Assembly (NCBI GenBank): GCA_019454045.1
Contig: SKCR01038133.1
Location: forward strand, 62,001-126,000
DNA: 64,000 nucleotides
DNA from: Zanthoxylum bungeanum
Lineage: Eukaryota > Streptophyta > Magnoliopsida > Sapindales > Rutaceae
Reading direction: 5' to 3'
The notes beneath the pieces are model-generated. The model was not told the origin of the DNA, did not search any database, and saw nothing but the letters and a program-made list of their open reading frames with translations. Below, in pieces: positions 31,718-43,409 of this stretch; position 1 is the stretch's first letter, and every line of letters starts with the position of its first letter. Made by a program: the position numbers and the translations under genes.

Positions 31718-31955
31718 TTACTGTCCTTATTAAAAAAAGTGACTATCTTTATTAAAAATAAAAAAGTATCTGTCCTTATAAAAATGATTGTCCTTGTAAA
31801 AATACAACTGCTTTTATAAAAAAATGACCACCTTATTAAAATGTGCATGTGTTTATAAAAAAAATATACAATTGCCCTTATAAAAAAGTGATTGTCCTTT
31901 CAAAAAATGTGATCATCTTTTTAAAAAAAATATCCAACCATTATAAAAATAATAA
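31718..31955. repeat. Degenerate ~20-27-bp tandem repeat
   Basis: About ten loose copies of a unit resembling TGTCCTTATAAAAAAATGA. Confidence 0.7.
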
Positions 31956-32046
31956 TTATGAATAGTGCAATTTTCAATGCTTGTGCATGAACAATATTTT
32001 TTTAAAAAAAATTAATATTGTAATAGAGATGGGTAAAATAACGAAA

Positions 32047-34963
32047 CTTCCTCCGTATCTAAAAATCACGTAACCAATTATCTGAATCATGTGATTTCCA
32101 AAGCTTCGAAACATCACTTCAAGACATTTCAACATATTTTTAATTACTTAAACTCATATTCTCCAATATCGACTGGTTCCGAGACCCAAACTTCGATCCG
32201 AAAATCTTCCAAAACTGTTCCGAAAACTTGAGATATTACATTCTCCACTCCTTATAAAATTTCGTCCTCGAAATTTCCGTCATTATATTTGGTCATACGA
32301 AACCAAACACACCTACGAAAACTACCTATACCCGTATTCAAAAGCTATCTCACTCTATACATTGCCAAATGCCACACATTCTATGCAGAATAGATCGTAG
32401 CACACCGTATCAAACTCACGTCAAGCCATAACAAATCAAATCAATCATCTCATGTCAAATTAAATTAATACCTTATCAAAATCATATCAGAAAATCGTAC
32501 ATCAGGTGAATTTCAATCATGCCAAAACAGAATCTTATAAAAATCCATACATCCGTCAGATTTGAAGTATAGGATCAAACCATATCAAATCAGAACATAT
32601 CAATTCAAATTACGTCAAATCACACGAAATTATTCAATTCATAACAAACTCATTCATATCATATCAAATCGTATCAAATCAAATTGCATCAAATCATGTC
32701 ACGTCGAGTCACACATAATACATTCCATCTGTATCGAATCCAAGACATATCATGTCACGTAAGATCATACATATCAAATAAATCTTTTTATATCGAATCA
32801 ATATCATAGCATATCATGTCATATATAAAAAAGAATCAAACAAGATTACAAACAGAATACTTATATGGTCTATACATAATAAAAAACTTACTCAAACGAG
32901 CAGATACCCTATAGTTGTAGTCACAAGCATCTAAATATTTTGCTCTGATACCACTTCTGTAACGTCACACCAGGGAGGGGATGCTATCGGCAGAAGACAT
33001 GAATAACTCATCTCTTTGAGCTTCAAAATTAACGAAAAACGGATATGACGCACTCTAAAAATTGAACAACTTGGACGTAGTCCAACACCAAAAAGACCTA
33101 TAACGAACATTAGATATGTAAAAATGACATATGGTCTACCCAAGGCATATCAATTACCAATATCAATATAAATGGGCTTGATGCCCACAATTACACGTAC
33201 AAATAAAAAACTTTTATTTATAAACATACATATACCAATTATAATACATAGTTGTACCAAACTGCTCAAACCCATGGCTATAACCAACCCAAACCCGTGG
33301 TGGTTGATATGGCTAAACTTATACATAAATTGTCTAAGCATGACTCAATCTTACTATAACCAATGACATGCATGTAATTTACCAAACTTCATGTATCCAC
33401 CGCATGAAATACTTACCTCGTCTCGCAACACTCCTGATTCTAGTCAAATTTGTCAAAACAAATGGCAGAAACAATTAGAACAGTGTTATGCGGAATTCTC
33501 AACTTAACTATATAAACTTTCGGATCTTCCCAGAGCACCCAAAAACAGCCTAATTTTAACGATTTCAGTTCTGTTACTCTAAAAATATCTTATACTATAA
33601 ATCCAAAATATTAGAATCACTTTCTGACCCAAAACTTGAAAATCCTCTGGAATCGTTACAAACGGATCCAGAACCTTTCATATCTATCATGTTTCCCCCA
33701 AAACTTATCAAATACATTTGATACATCATAACATATTATACTAGGATCATCAGATAAATTAAATTCTCGATTTATGGGTTTTTAGAAAATCTTCGGTAAA
33801 AGTTTCCGAAAACCCTATGAAATGATCATGGACCCGCCAAAACTTTCTGAAACCATCTACAAATCACCATAAGATCATAATTAACTCATTTTTATCATCA
33901 CATTCATCAAAACACAGACACGCGCGAAATTCATTTTTACCGAAAAATTTGTAAATCTTACCGGATTGATATGATTCTTTCCGATTTCACTTAGATTCTA
34001 CCAATAACACAAATTCAATATATTCTAGCTTATTCAATTCAATACATGTCAATACATTACTCTACGACACTACTGGAAGCATTCGAATACAAACTAACTT
34101 AACTAACATCACGAGATTTTTACCGGGAGGTCTTACCGAAATTCTGAGGGTATCGACAGACTCTCTACTCTCCCACGAATGCGTAGGAATCGACGAAATT
34201 TGAATCGAAGCTTCACTATTCACCATCACTTCTTTTCTCGATTCGTGTGCAACCGAGCATGGATCAGAGAAACCGTCACCACCATCTTGTAGTATTCTTT
34301 TAGGGTTTCGATTTGGCAGGTGGCTCGACAAGTAGATCAAAGTGAGTAATGAACCGAGATCGAAGATTTGATATGCGTGCATTCTACTCCATTTTCCGAA
34401 AATTTCGGCCACCACTAGATGAAGGGTGGCCGGACGATCATTTCTGCACCAGTGCGCTGGGCGACTGTGGTCGATGGCTAGCCACCGTGCTGATTCCCAC
34501 ACGAGCGATAAGGAAGGGGGTCGAGTGGGACTTTGGTGATTTTAGTTATGATTTTATAATTTCTAAAAACTATAAGTATTTATATACAATTTTCTGAAAA
34601 ATATGAATTTCTGTGAAAGCCCAATGATAGAGGCATGTTTGCCATTATTTTTGAGGCCCTTCTGGTATAAATTATGAAATATGCCCAACACAAAAGTTCT
34701 TCGTCTTCGAAAGATCTTTCCAACGGATCAAAAATCAACTCAATCAAAGTTCGTTTTCTATTTTTATAGCCAAAACTATAAAATTTCCTCCGTCTATAAA
34801 AATGGCGTAACCAGTTCTTTCGAGCTATGCGATTTTCGAAGCTTCGAAACATCACTTCAAGACATTCCAATATATGTTTAATTACTTAAACTCTTATCCT
34901 CCAATACTGACTCGTTCCGAAACCCAAACTTCGATCCGAAAATCTTCCATAACTGTTATTACA
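32047..34963 (-). mobile_element. Collapsed Ty3/gypsy element, internal region deleted
   Basis: In minus orientation: a complete 5' LTR at 32958-34963 (+ strand TGTAACGTC...TTATTACA), a primer site (TGGTATCAGAGC, initiator-tRNA-Met type) at 32942-32953, only about 700 bp of internal sequence, a polypurine tract (GGAGTGGAGAA) at 32241-32251 preceded by a TTTCGAGGACGAAATTT motif, and a 190-bp stub of the 3' LTR (32047-32240) matching 34780-34963. The GAGGACGAAATTT motif before the polypurine tract is typical of plant chromovirus-type gypsy elements. No coding domain is left. A 146-codon frame at 34062-34502 lies inside the LTR and is not a gene. Confidence 0.8.
32420..32830. repeat. Degenerate ATATCAAATC repeats
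   Basis: Within the remaining internal region of the collapsed gypsy element, about 30 variants of CATATCAAATC / CATGTCA follow one another. This makes a short-period degenerate array. Confidence 0.75.
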
Positions 34964-35252
34964 CTCTTAATAATTAAAAGATAAATAATAAAATAAAAAT
35001 AAAATAAAAACGGTATCTGAATAATGGTTACTCTTTTAGATTAGGACGAAATATTAAAATTATCTTAAACTTAATAAAGTATATTGAAGTAAAAATACAA
35101 GAAATGTAATGAAAAAGTATGAAAACATGAGGTCCCCTGATCACCTAATTTCTAAATGATTTTCATAATATCACAAATAATATTACTTTTTGTACAAATA
35201 ATTGTTTGAATTAAATCATATATATACACACTTCACACAAAATTTAGAAATA

Positions 35253-35410
35253 GTCTCCCAGAGGTGTGGTTTGGTGGTATATGGCTCAGGATTTTACCTT
35301 GAGGTCATGGGTTCGAATTTAGGGAGTGTGTTTCTTGTAAGAGGCTGAGACAATCAGAGATTTTACATGCTCCGCTTAAGTCCGGAACATGTGAAATTTA
35401 GAAAAAAAAC
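35253..35410 (+). mobile_element. SINE with 13-bp TSD
   Basis: Same family as 31502-31680: GTGGTTTGGTGG head, GGGTTCGAATTT B box, CTTGTAAGAG, TCCGCTTAAGTCCGG and an A-rich tail. Flanked by AAATTTAGAAATA at 35240-35252 and 35411-35423. Confidence 0.92.
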
Positions 35411-35599
35411 AAATTTAGAAATATCCATTTTTTGAGTTACCAAGCAAAGACGCCTATAGGCTTTAATAGTTACATTTGAGTCAAATCGCACCCCACTCAG
35501 CTTTCTTATTCCCTAACCATATAAACCGCCAGCAACCGAAATTTACTCACCCGAACCCTGCCGGAACTTCCACTTTACGCAAAGTCGAACGCAAACAAA

Positions 35600-35857
35600 A
35601 TGTCTTCAAATCAACTCCTTACTGAGTCCGACAAAGAGCACGACACATCGGATCGGTCCGGTGCCGGCAATTTCTTCTCGGCTTCTCTTTCCACGCCGAG
35701 TAGCCGCCAGAACTCACCGCGGATAGAGCCGAGCCGGTTCTTAAAGAAAGGGAAGAGGAAAGGGGAGAAGACTTGGTATCAAAGAAAGAGAGTTAAGAGT
35801 TTAGTGGGTGTGATTGGTTTGATTTGTTTATATTTCTTTGTTAATTGGTTTATGCTT
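35600..35857 (+). CDS. Orphan first exon of a membrane protein (partial gene)
   Basis: Encodes 86 residues from a well-placed ATG. A serine- and charge-rich N-terminus (SSRQNSPRIEPSRF) is followed by a basic patch KKGKRKGEK and one hydrophobic segment (SLVGVIGLICLYFFVNWF) ending in ML. The exon stops at a consensus donor CTT/GTAAGT. The topology, a basic cytosolic tail then a single anchor, is that of a type II membrane protein such as many Golgi glycosyltransferases, but the family is not recognised. No convincing continuation follows. A short stretch at 36020-36070 (RESLSRVGSALGRG, then a stop) may be a broken second exon. It is probably a truncated gene duplicate. Confidence 0.55.
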
Positions 35858-35910
35858 GTAAGTTATAATACTTCAAAGTTAGTTGCTTTTATTTGGACAG
35901 TGCAATAGGT

Positions 35911-36540
35911 TTGTAATATCCAATTCATAATTATTATTTTTTCTTTATTAATAACCCACTCAATCCACTAAACCTAACACATCCACTACTTCTTATTAAC
36001 AAAACCAACACTAATTTAGCTAAAGAAGTCCGCGAATCTCTTTCTAGGGTTGGGTCCGCTCTAGGGAGGGGGTCGTGACAAGATTATTGTGAGAAATAAT
36101 TTAGGATTGAAATTTTGTGATTGAGCATTTGTTTGTTGTTGTTGTTTTTGTGCTTCTGCTTGTTTGATAAACACCCAATTTTAATATTAAAATAAAATAA
36201 AATAAAGAATGGGGATGAAGGTAGTGTTGGTGGATTAAAAATAAAAAATCATTTGGTGATGGATGTGTTGAATCCCATGCAATATTGTGCTTGCAGCTTG
36301 CCTAATATTAGGCAGGCATTGATCCAACAGTAATTAAGTTTGCCGGGCACGTGGCGTCGTCCCACTGGCTGTCCCCTAAAAGAAGCCATCCACGACCACC
36401 GGAAAGTCAGCATTTCCAGCAGCTGTTTAACAGTATATGCATATTCATTTCTCCTCCCTGTAAAAAAAAAAAAAATGATATATGCACATAATTGAACACA
36501 TTATGTGCACATAGGAGTTAATAATGTCCTAAGTAAAGTG
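35911..36540. other. Intergenic sequence after the exon fragment
   Basis: No gene seen apart from the possible broken exon near 36020-36070. Confidence 0.45.
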
Positions 36541-36574
36541 TTTTGTTTTTGGGTCTGTTTTTTGTTTTTTAATG

Positions 36575-36705
36575 TTGTGATTTGGTCGTGTAAAGATCGG
36601 GATTTGACCTTGAGGTCCTAAGTTCGAATTCAGGGAGTCTGTTTTTTGTAAGAGTCTGAGACAGCCGAGATTTTACCTGTTCGGGTGATTTTACGGCCGG
36701 GAAAA
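36575..36705 (+). mobile_element. SINE copy, 3' end without clear tail
   Basis: Same family: GTGATTTGGTCGTGTAAAG head, AAGTTCGAATTCAGG B box, TTTTGTAAGAGTCTGAGACA, and GGGTGATTTTACGGCCGGG near the end. No poly-A tail or TSD is clear, so the copy is old or truncated. Confidence 0.8.
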
Positions 36706-37250
36706 TTAACCATAATCAGATATTGTCTATAATAACCCATTGTCAAACTAACAAAAATTCAATTATAAAGTTGTTATTACCAGTTGTATAGGGGAAAATT
36801 AATTAGCCCCACTTCAAATTCTGGCAAATAGAAGTATAAAAATTTCATCACAGAATCCCTTTTGGTGTTTACTCAATTGCATTCGTACCCACAAGCTTGC
36901 TAAACAAGGCTAAGCGTGCAGCAATGGTACCGTGTCAATTCATCATTCAATTAACTTGGAAGAGAACCCAGTCATGCAAGTCAAAGAAAACACTGGAAAC
37001 TCAGATTTCTGGGTTTTAAAGTTGAATGTCAAAGAACTACATTTGGATCCTCCCAGGGGCAGACCGGAAAAAAACGAACAAACTCCTAAATCTAGAAGAA
37101 TAGGTACATATTGTCTCAAAATAAACACATTAATAACATAATCCAGTCTGACCAGAGCACACTATACAACTTCCACACAACAGCATTCTACAAGCTAAGA
37201 CCGGAAGACGAGCTGCTTCACTCATCCATCACAATGCCACCAAAATGTAC
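36706..37250 (-). other. Region downstream of EBS, including its 3' UTR
   Basis: The part nearest 37250 should hold the EBS 3' UTR. Short frames at 36932-37141 on both strands have no motif and are likely chance. Confidence 0.45.
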
Positions 37251-40200
37251 TCATCTCTTCCGCCGCTTGGGCTCCGCCTGATGAAAATAGATCATAAGGT
37301 TTCATTAACCAATAATGTAAATGCGTAAGACAAGAAAATATTAGAAAGCTTGAATACACAGAAGCACCATCCTGCTCTGAAAGAATGCTAGGACATTTAG
37401 GCTATCCCTTCTATCGACATTATACCATTTGAATCACTTCTTTCTCACCTTCATGACATAAACAAATGAATACTTACCTACTCATGGAGACCTAAAAATG
37501 ATCTTGTTATCACAAATGCATTGGCCAACAGATTTTTAGAGTGAAAATGTAAATAACATTCAGATACAACTCGTTGCCATCAACTGTTAACTGAGGCATG
37601 TACACAGGATCTCAGGTATTTACACCAAAATACAAGTAATTCATGTATTATATGACAGATGTTCCATTACATCGCCAGAAGCAGGAAATCACCAGACATC
37701 GGAAGAAACAAATTTATAGATCATATATTGTCACCAATGTGCAGATAATATTCGTCGTAAATGATTCAAGGTCAAATTAACTATTGGATTTCTGTTTTAT
37801 GGAAAAAGAGCAGTTCTACTAATGAGAAAAGGGGAAATATAACAGGGTGCATAATGCTTATTACCCCTCAAACTTCAATGAATCACCAAAGAAACAGCTA
37901 CTTCCATTATCAACAAAAATTACATATCACATATTTACGTGAGATTATATCATGGAAAAAGTCATCATCAGAGATGATGGGTAAATATTAAAATGAGAAC
38001 CATATTTATCATGAAAGAGGACCAGCTCTTAAATTGCTTGTTCCTTTCTCCTGGTAACATTTTCAGCTACAAACGAAACCGATGTGTCTATGAACTACTT
38101 AATTGAAGGTAACCATCTCCCACCCTATCAACCCACATTCCATGGTGTGAGTAGGATTTGATCCTGGATCTTCAAATGCTTTCCACATATAGGGTAGAGA
38201 CAAGTGTCACAATATTAAAAAAGCTAATGGCCACAGCATTTCAGAGTACAGCAAGGAATTTAATAAGTTTGGTAAAGAATATTTTAGACCGGCATCAATT
38301 GCGGACACTCTAAGCTGCTAACAATTTCATCTACTAGTAGTACCTTTCTCAAGAAATTCTCCTTGGTTTCAAATCTACTACTACAAAGTAAGCACTTCCA
38401 TTGTAGGATAGACAAGAATTTTTCAAATTTCCCTTTGGTAAAAGTGTTAAAATGATAATAGCAGCAAAGGACTTTCTATATGAAGAGAATCAGTTTTTTT
38501 TTACATTTCTTGAAGTTACCATCCATTATTTTTCTCAAATTTCAATCTGACACCCAAATATCATCCTGGAAAATATACTTTGCAAAAGCAAGGATAACTA
38601 CCTGACTTAGGAAAACAAAGACCAAAGCCAGCATCTAGTCTCACCTTGACATCAGCTGCTGGTGATGAACAAAATCCATTCTGGGTTCTTTTTATGTCAT
38701 CATCAGACGAACAATCAGTACAAACAAAATGTTCGAGCTTCTTTGCTTCTTCAATAGTCATGCCCACACAACCAGGATGATACCTACGATCAGAATGGGA
38801 TACAAACAGTATGAATCAGAATATATAAGTGGATTAGCAGCAGTAGAACAGTATAGAGTATAATTTAATGCATTCTTTTGCTGGCTGGTTGTTATACAGA
38901 AAATGTTCTACAATTTTCGTCTGATCCACCGAGAAAAAAAATAAATTTAACCACACAACCAAATGGTCACCAAATATTTATATATTTTAACCTAAACCAA
39001 GAGAACCAATCAGAATCGTGACAAGAAACAAAGTCCATCCAGCACTTAAAACATAGAGAACCAGTCAAACATTGACAATCACTTGAAAACTCAAGCTAAC
39101 TTTTCTAATAGAAAGTAGTCAAGAGTTTCCTATGAATCTTAGCACTTCCCAGTCATCCAATATTTCCAAAACTACTTTTATGAATTATACAAGAAACTGA
39201 AACACCAATTAACCATAATCAAAATAGATTAGCACAAAAAATTAGAAAATAACATTACCAGTCCTTGCACCCCTCACATTGTACCATGAGATCATCTGGG
39301 TTATAAGGCATCTCACATTTGCAGTACCTTCAAAACAACATAAGAAAACAGAAAAAAACCCTCAGTGGCTGAAACCAAGCTACCACATTACACTCAGAAA
39401 CAATAACAAAGCAACAAAACTCACACAGCAACTCGGTCTGGTGTAAACCCCCCTGTAGCAGCCTTATACTCAAATCTACAATAGTAATCTTCAGCGCCAA
39501 CATTCTCTAGTTTAGTATAGTTCTTAAAAGAGTGCACAATACACTTCCCCTCGATTGTATGAGCACTCTGCACATCATAGTGGTCTGATAAAAAGAGCTC
39601 CTTTGCACCGTGGAATTGCCTCCGTCCTCCAAGTGACTCCTCTGGGCGATAATACCACCGGACACGAACCTTAACATTGTTTCGAGCATCAGATTCAATC
39701 TTCTCTATTCGAGCCACATATGGGGGCTTACCAGTGTCAGATGGTCGCATCAGCACACAATCCCCAACTGCAAACCCACCATAAACTCACTCATTAACCA
39801 TCATAACCACATATCTCAACATATGTTTACACATGACATGACAAGGATGTCGACGTGGCTTGGGCTTAGGATCTGGCCTTTAGGTCATGGGTTCGAATCC
39901 AGGGAGTGCGTTACTTGTAAGAGCCTGGGAAGCCGGGATTTTTACCTAATCCGCTTAAGCCCGGATCGAGTGATTTTTCGGCGGAGTTTATAACGTTTCC
40001 AAAAAAAATGACATGACAAGGACCCGAATGCAAAAACACCTCAAATTCACTCAACCATTAAAAAAAACATGCGTTATTAACTTACAACATACACATGCGC
40101 ACAGATAAAAAGAACACCGTCCCAGACTGCCAAACAACCGAAACAAAATTTATTATCCTAGCTAATAAACATACAAACGCACCAACAAAGAAATACCCAT

Positions 40201-40426
40201 TTGCAAAACTACCCCAAAATCAAATTTTTACCACCAAAATCAAATCTTTGACCACCATAATCATAGAAATAGCAAGCAGAACTATAAATGCTCAAATAAG
40301 TGTTAAAAGACTGATTGAAGAACATGTACCTCTAACAACCTTGTTGGTGCCTTTGATAGAATAAGATTCAAGGTCTCTTTTGCCAGTTTTGATCTTGGTT
40401 GGGATTCCCGGTCTAGTTTTTGCCAT
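37251..40426 (-). CDS. EBS: EBS, BAH- and PHD-domain histone reader, 5 exons
   Basis: Nuclear chromatin reader orthologous to Arabidopsis EARLY BOLTING IN SHORT DAYS, which binds H3K27me3 through its BAH domain and H3K4me2/3 through its PHD finger and represses floral integrators. Exons on the minus strand: 40426-40330, 39767-39425, 39327-39259, 38783-38645, 37277-37251, giving 224 residues, close to the family length. The N-terminus [15 protein letters not shown] and GTNKVVR are EBS-like rather than SHL-like. BAH spans residues 33-146 ([34 protein letters not shown]). The PHD finger spans about 147-196 with all C4HC3 ligands (YCKCEM, CEGCKDW, HPGC, CTDC). The C-terminus is AEPKRRKR, a likely nuclear localisation signal. 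The last exon has only 27 coding bases after a 1.4-kb intron. Intron 1 carries a SINE. The upstream region has a telo-box and a duplicated 37-mer. The gene looks intact. Confidence 0.96.
39848..40007 (+). mobile_element. SINE in EBS intron 1, 15-bp TSD
   Basis: B box GGGTTCGAATCCAGG, CTTGTAAGAGCCTGGGA, TAATCCGCTTAAGCCCGGA and poly-A. Flanked by ATGACATGACAAGGA at 39833-39847 and 40008-40022. It is inserted antisense to EBS inside intron 1, midway between exons. Confidence 0.95.
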
Positions 40427-40587
40427 TCAAGCTAGGGGGCTTTTTTTAAGGCTAAAAAAACAAAAAGAAAATACCCTTTTTTTCTGGGAGAGTTATGAAG
40501 ACGGGTAATTTTGAATTTACCGAAACGGTGGAAATGCGGGGTGTTAATGTTAAAATTTAAAACACCCTAGAATTTGGGCAAGAACAG

Positions 40588-40596
40588 AAACCCTAA
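40588..40596 (+). promoter_or_regulatory. Telo-box upstream of EBS
   Basis: AAACCCTAA, about 165 bases upstream of the EBS start codon and so probably in the 5' UTR or near the transcription start. Telo-boxes are known in plants as sites bound by TRB/AZF-type proteins that can recruit Polycomb. One match to a 9-mer is weak evidence alone. Confidence 0.4.
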
Positions 40597-40747
40597 ATCC
40601 TCATTGAGGAGAGGGGAAGAGGGAGAAGGGGGGTGTCACTATAGAGATAGAGCTGAATTACAGTGTCGCTTATGTCAGGTTAATTAAATATTAATTTGGC
40701 TAAATTATAATTTTGGGAATGTTGATTTTGGTGTTTAGATTTTCATC

Positions 40748-40849
40748 TTGTAGATGTCGTTTCGTTTGTCCAAAGCCAATCACGCTCAATAATTCTAGGT
40801 GATATATATATATTGTAGATGTCGTTTCGTTTGTCCAAAGCCAATCACG
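40748..40849. repeat. Perfect 37-bp direct duplication upstream of EBS
   Basis: Two identical copies (40748-40784 and 40813-40849) begin TTGTAGATGTCGTTTCG and end GCCAATCACG. They are separated by 28 AT-rich bases. They lie 320-420 bases upstream of the EBS ATG. Each carries a CCAAT motif (GCCAATCA). Confidence 0.95.
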
Positions 40850-40867
40850 GGTAATTTTAGTGATATT

Positions 40868-41070
40868 TTTGTTTTAATAGTTTTTTTTTTTTAAATCGTT
40901 GGAAATTTCACCGTCAAATCATTTTTTTTTTCCAGATTTAAATAAAGTAGGTAAAATCTTCGACTGTCTCAGACTCTTACAGAAACCCACTCCATGGATT
41001 CGAACATAGGATCTGAAGATTATATCTTCAACCATACATCACCAAGTTACATCCCTTAGAGACGTTTCAA
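40868..41070 (-). mobile_element. SINE, minus orientation
   Basis: Reverse complement shows GTAACTTGGTGATGTATGG, GTTCGAATCCATGGAGTGGG, AAGAGTCTGAGACAGTCG, TTTTACCT and an A-rich tail. It belongs to the same family as the other SINEs, more diverged, with an internal A-rich insertion near 40920. Confidence 0.85.
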
Positions 41071-41075
41071 CAATA

Positions 41076-41445
41076 GATGTCACTAAAATATCACAAAAAA
41101 TATCTCCCTAAAAATATCCCACAGTGCTACCCGAGTGATCATTCATTATCAGTTTTCACCCAAATAAATACCTAATTGGTTTCTTAATTAACACAATCAC
41201 AATTGGGATTGATAACACAATAATTTGTAAACAATAGGAATTGAGATTGAAAATAAGTTTGAGATCTCTATACTACCAATCCATAATTTTGATGGTGAAA
41301 TGGCATGGACAGAGAATTGATAGGTGATACTATTATGTCACACATGATATTCACTCAGGCCATGTGATTTATTTATGTGTATTAGGCAATTAATAGCCCC
41401 CGAGCACAAAAATTTACACAAAGAATGGAGAATCCAACCTTCCAT
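41076..41445. other. Intergenic sequence between SINEs
   Basis: No gene or structure recognised. Confidence 0.5.
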
Positions 41446-41455
41446 TTTGCACATT

Positions 41456-41645
41456 ATTATTATTATTATTATTATTGGAAATATTGGAAACTCTGTCGCC
41501 AAACCACCTGATTCGGACTTAAGCGAATGAGGTAAAACTCCGTCTGCCCCAAATTCTTATAAAAAAATGCACCCCTAAACTTAAACTCAAAACTTAACAA
41601 TCAAATCTTAAGCCATTTGCCACCAAACTCTACCCTCTTGGGGGC
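41456..41645 (-). mobile_element. Old SINE, minus orientation, 10-bp TSD and (AAT)n tail
   Basis: Reverse complement keeps GGTTTGGTGGCAAATGG-like head and TTTACCTCATTCGCTTAAGT, but the B box has decayed. Flanked by TTTGCACATT at 41446-41455 and 41646-41655. The tail has become an (AAT)n microsatellite, (ATT)n on the + strand at 41456-41477. Confidence 0.75.
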
Positions 41646-41879
41646 TTTGCACATTTTATTTAACAAGAGGAAGTACAAATGTTTCTTTTTTTCTTTTGAA
41701 GATAAGATAATTGAAGGTTCCTATTATCATTCAAAACTAAAGTCAATGATTGATTGGAGTGTGCATTTGGCCAACAATCTTATGGAGTTTGGAGAAATAT
41801 CTGAATCTTGAATGAAAATTTTTATTCTGAATGAATTTTCATCATAATTTTCGATCAAGATTTGAGATTTTCTACCAAC

Positions 41880-42440
41880 CTTATTATTTGCTGACAAAAA
41901 TCATCTAAAAAGAGATACACTGGAGTGCAATCATAGATCCTTTCAGGATTATGACACTATGAAGCATTAGATGAAGATGCTTGATTTTTCACTTAAATTT
42001 TCTTAGGAATTTCTTCATTCTGAATGTTTCTATTAAGCATATCAAGTCTTTGACTAAATATTTCAGTCTATTTAGCTAGAGCAAAGACTTGATATGATAG
42101 ATTTAAAGAATTATATCTAGAATAGGATTTATTAGATCGAATTTTATTCCTTTTCAACACGAAACACTTATATTCAAAAAAAAAAATGAAACACTTATGT
42201 TTAATATGTCATGGTTTGCCACAATGGTGACATACAAGAACAACCACTAATAAAATGAGGTTTACCAAAATAAATCATAGAGCTAGGTTACTTCTTAGGA
42301 GATTGATATAGTTATGAAATTTATTAATAGGAATATGATTCTTAATAAGGATATTTTCCGGTTCTAATCTAAAGGTTTCTGCCCTAAATCATGTTGAGGT
42401 ATTAAGTCAACAAGTTCAGGGTTAAACTTAAGATCATGTA
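41880..42440 (-). pseudogene. Relic of a retroelement gag with CCHC zinc knuckle
   Basis: On the minus strand at 42235-42191 the frame reads CHHCGKP, then a stop where glycine belongs, then HIKHKC. This is a CX2CX4HX4C nucleic-acid-binding knuckle with one nonsense change. Flanking sequence in related frames is full of stops, so the element is very old. Its class cannot be assigned. Copia gag is the best guess from the knuckle. Confidence 0.45.
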
Positions 42441-43400
42441 AATCATGAACAAAAAATATATAAATCGTGAACTAAAAATATATTACGTGAAAACGTAAAC
42501 TGTAAACATGACACGTGAAAAAACATAAATTGAAAATATGTGAACATGACACATGGAAAAACATAAATTATAAACATGTAAATATGACACGTAGAAAACA
42601 TAAACTACAAACATATATACATGACATGTGGAAAACATAAATTGTGAACATGTGAACATAACATATGAAAAACATAAAGTATAAGGATGTAAATATGACA
42701 CGTGGAAAATATAAACTGCAAACATGTAAACATGACACGTGGAAAATATAAACTGTAAACATGTAAACATGACATACGGATAACATAAACTGAAAACTGT
42801 AATCATGGGCTGCATGCTGAAAAACATAAACTGTAATCATGAGATGTGACTTATAAAACATAAAACATTGACTGTAAGATGTGACATGTAATCGTAAATC
42901 ATGATTTGAAATCTATAAATCATGAACTGTAACTGTAGAGCATGACTCGTAACTGTAAAACATTACATGAAAATCGTGAAACGTAAACTGTAAATCATGA
43001 CTTGCAAATCGTGAAATGCCAATTGTGAATCATGAAACATAATTCTTAAATCATGAAAATCTAATGAACATTGAAAATACATATATACATGTATTGAAAA
43101 CATATGACATGACCTTTTTAAAAAATGCTTAGGCATACCAGTTACTGACTTATGCACTAGTTTTTGCATATAATGCTCGTACATGACTCACTACTTATTT
43201 TAGAATAGGTATGAGATGAATTCTGCCTGAGCAGATTCCCTAACCAATACGACTATGACACAATCCCAACTCATCAACCAAATTCTTCACACACATTGCA
43301 AATATAAAATATAAAGCATGAGACGTAGGCTGTAAATTGTGAAATATAAATCGTAGTTTGTAAATCATGAGGTAACTACGTCACATAACATGAACTTATA
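42430..43400. repeat. Minisatellite, ~40-bp and shorter degenerate units
   Basis: From about 42480 to 42870 there are eight to nine copies of a 38-44-bp unit containing AAACATAAACTGTAAACATG and GACACGTGGAA. Beyond that the units shorten to about 20 bp (AATCATGA / CTGTAAATC) and fade by about 43400. Open frames on the minus strand (42483-42861) are the repeat read through, not genes. Confidence 0.85.
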
Positions 43401-43409
43401 TGTCATAAT

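Noticed and set aside
34062..34502. 146-codon minus-strand frame
   Set aside because: Falls inside the gypsy LTR 32958-34963 with no recognisable motif.
42483..42861. Overlapping minus frames of 97 and 114 codons, Cys/His/Tyr-rich
   Set aside because: Both are translations of the minisatellite; regular residues reflect the repeat period, not zinc fingers.
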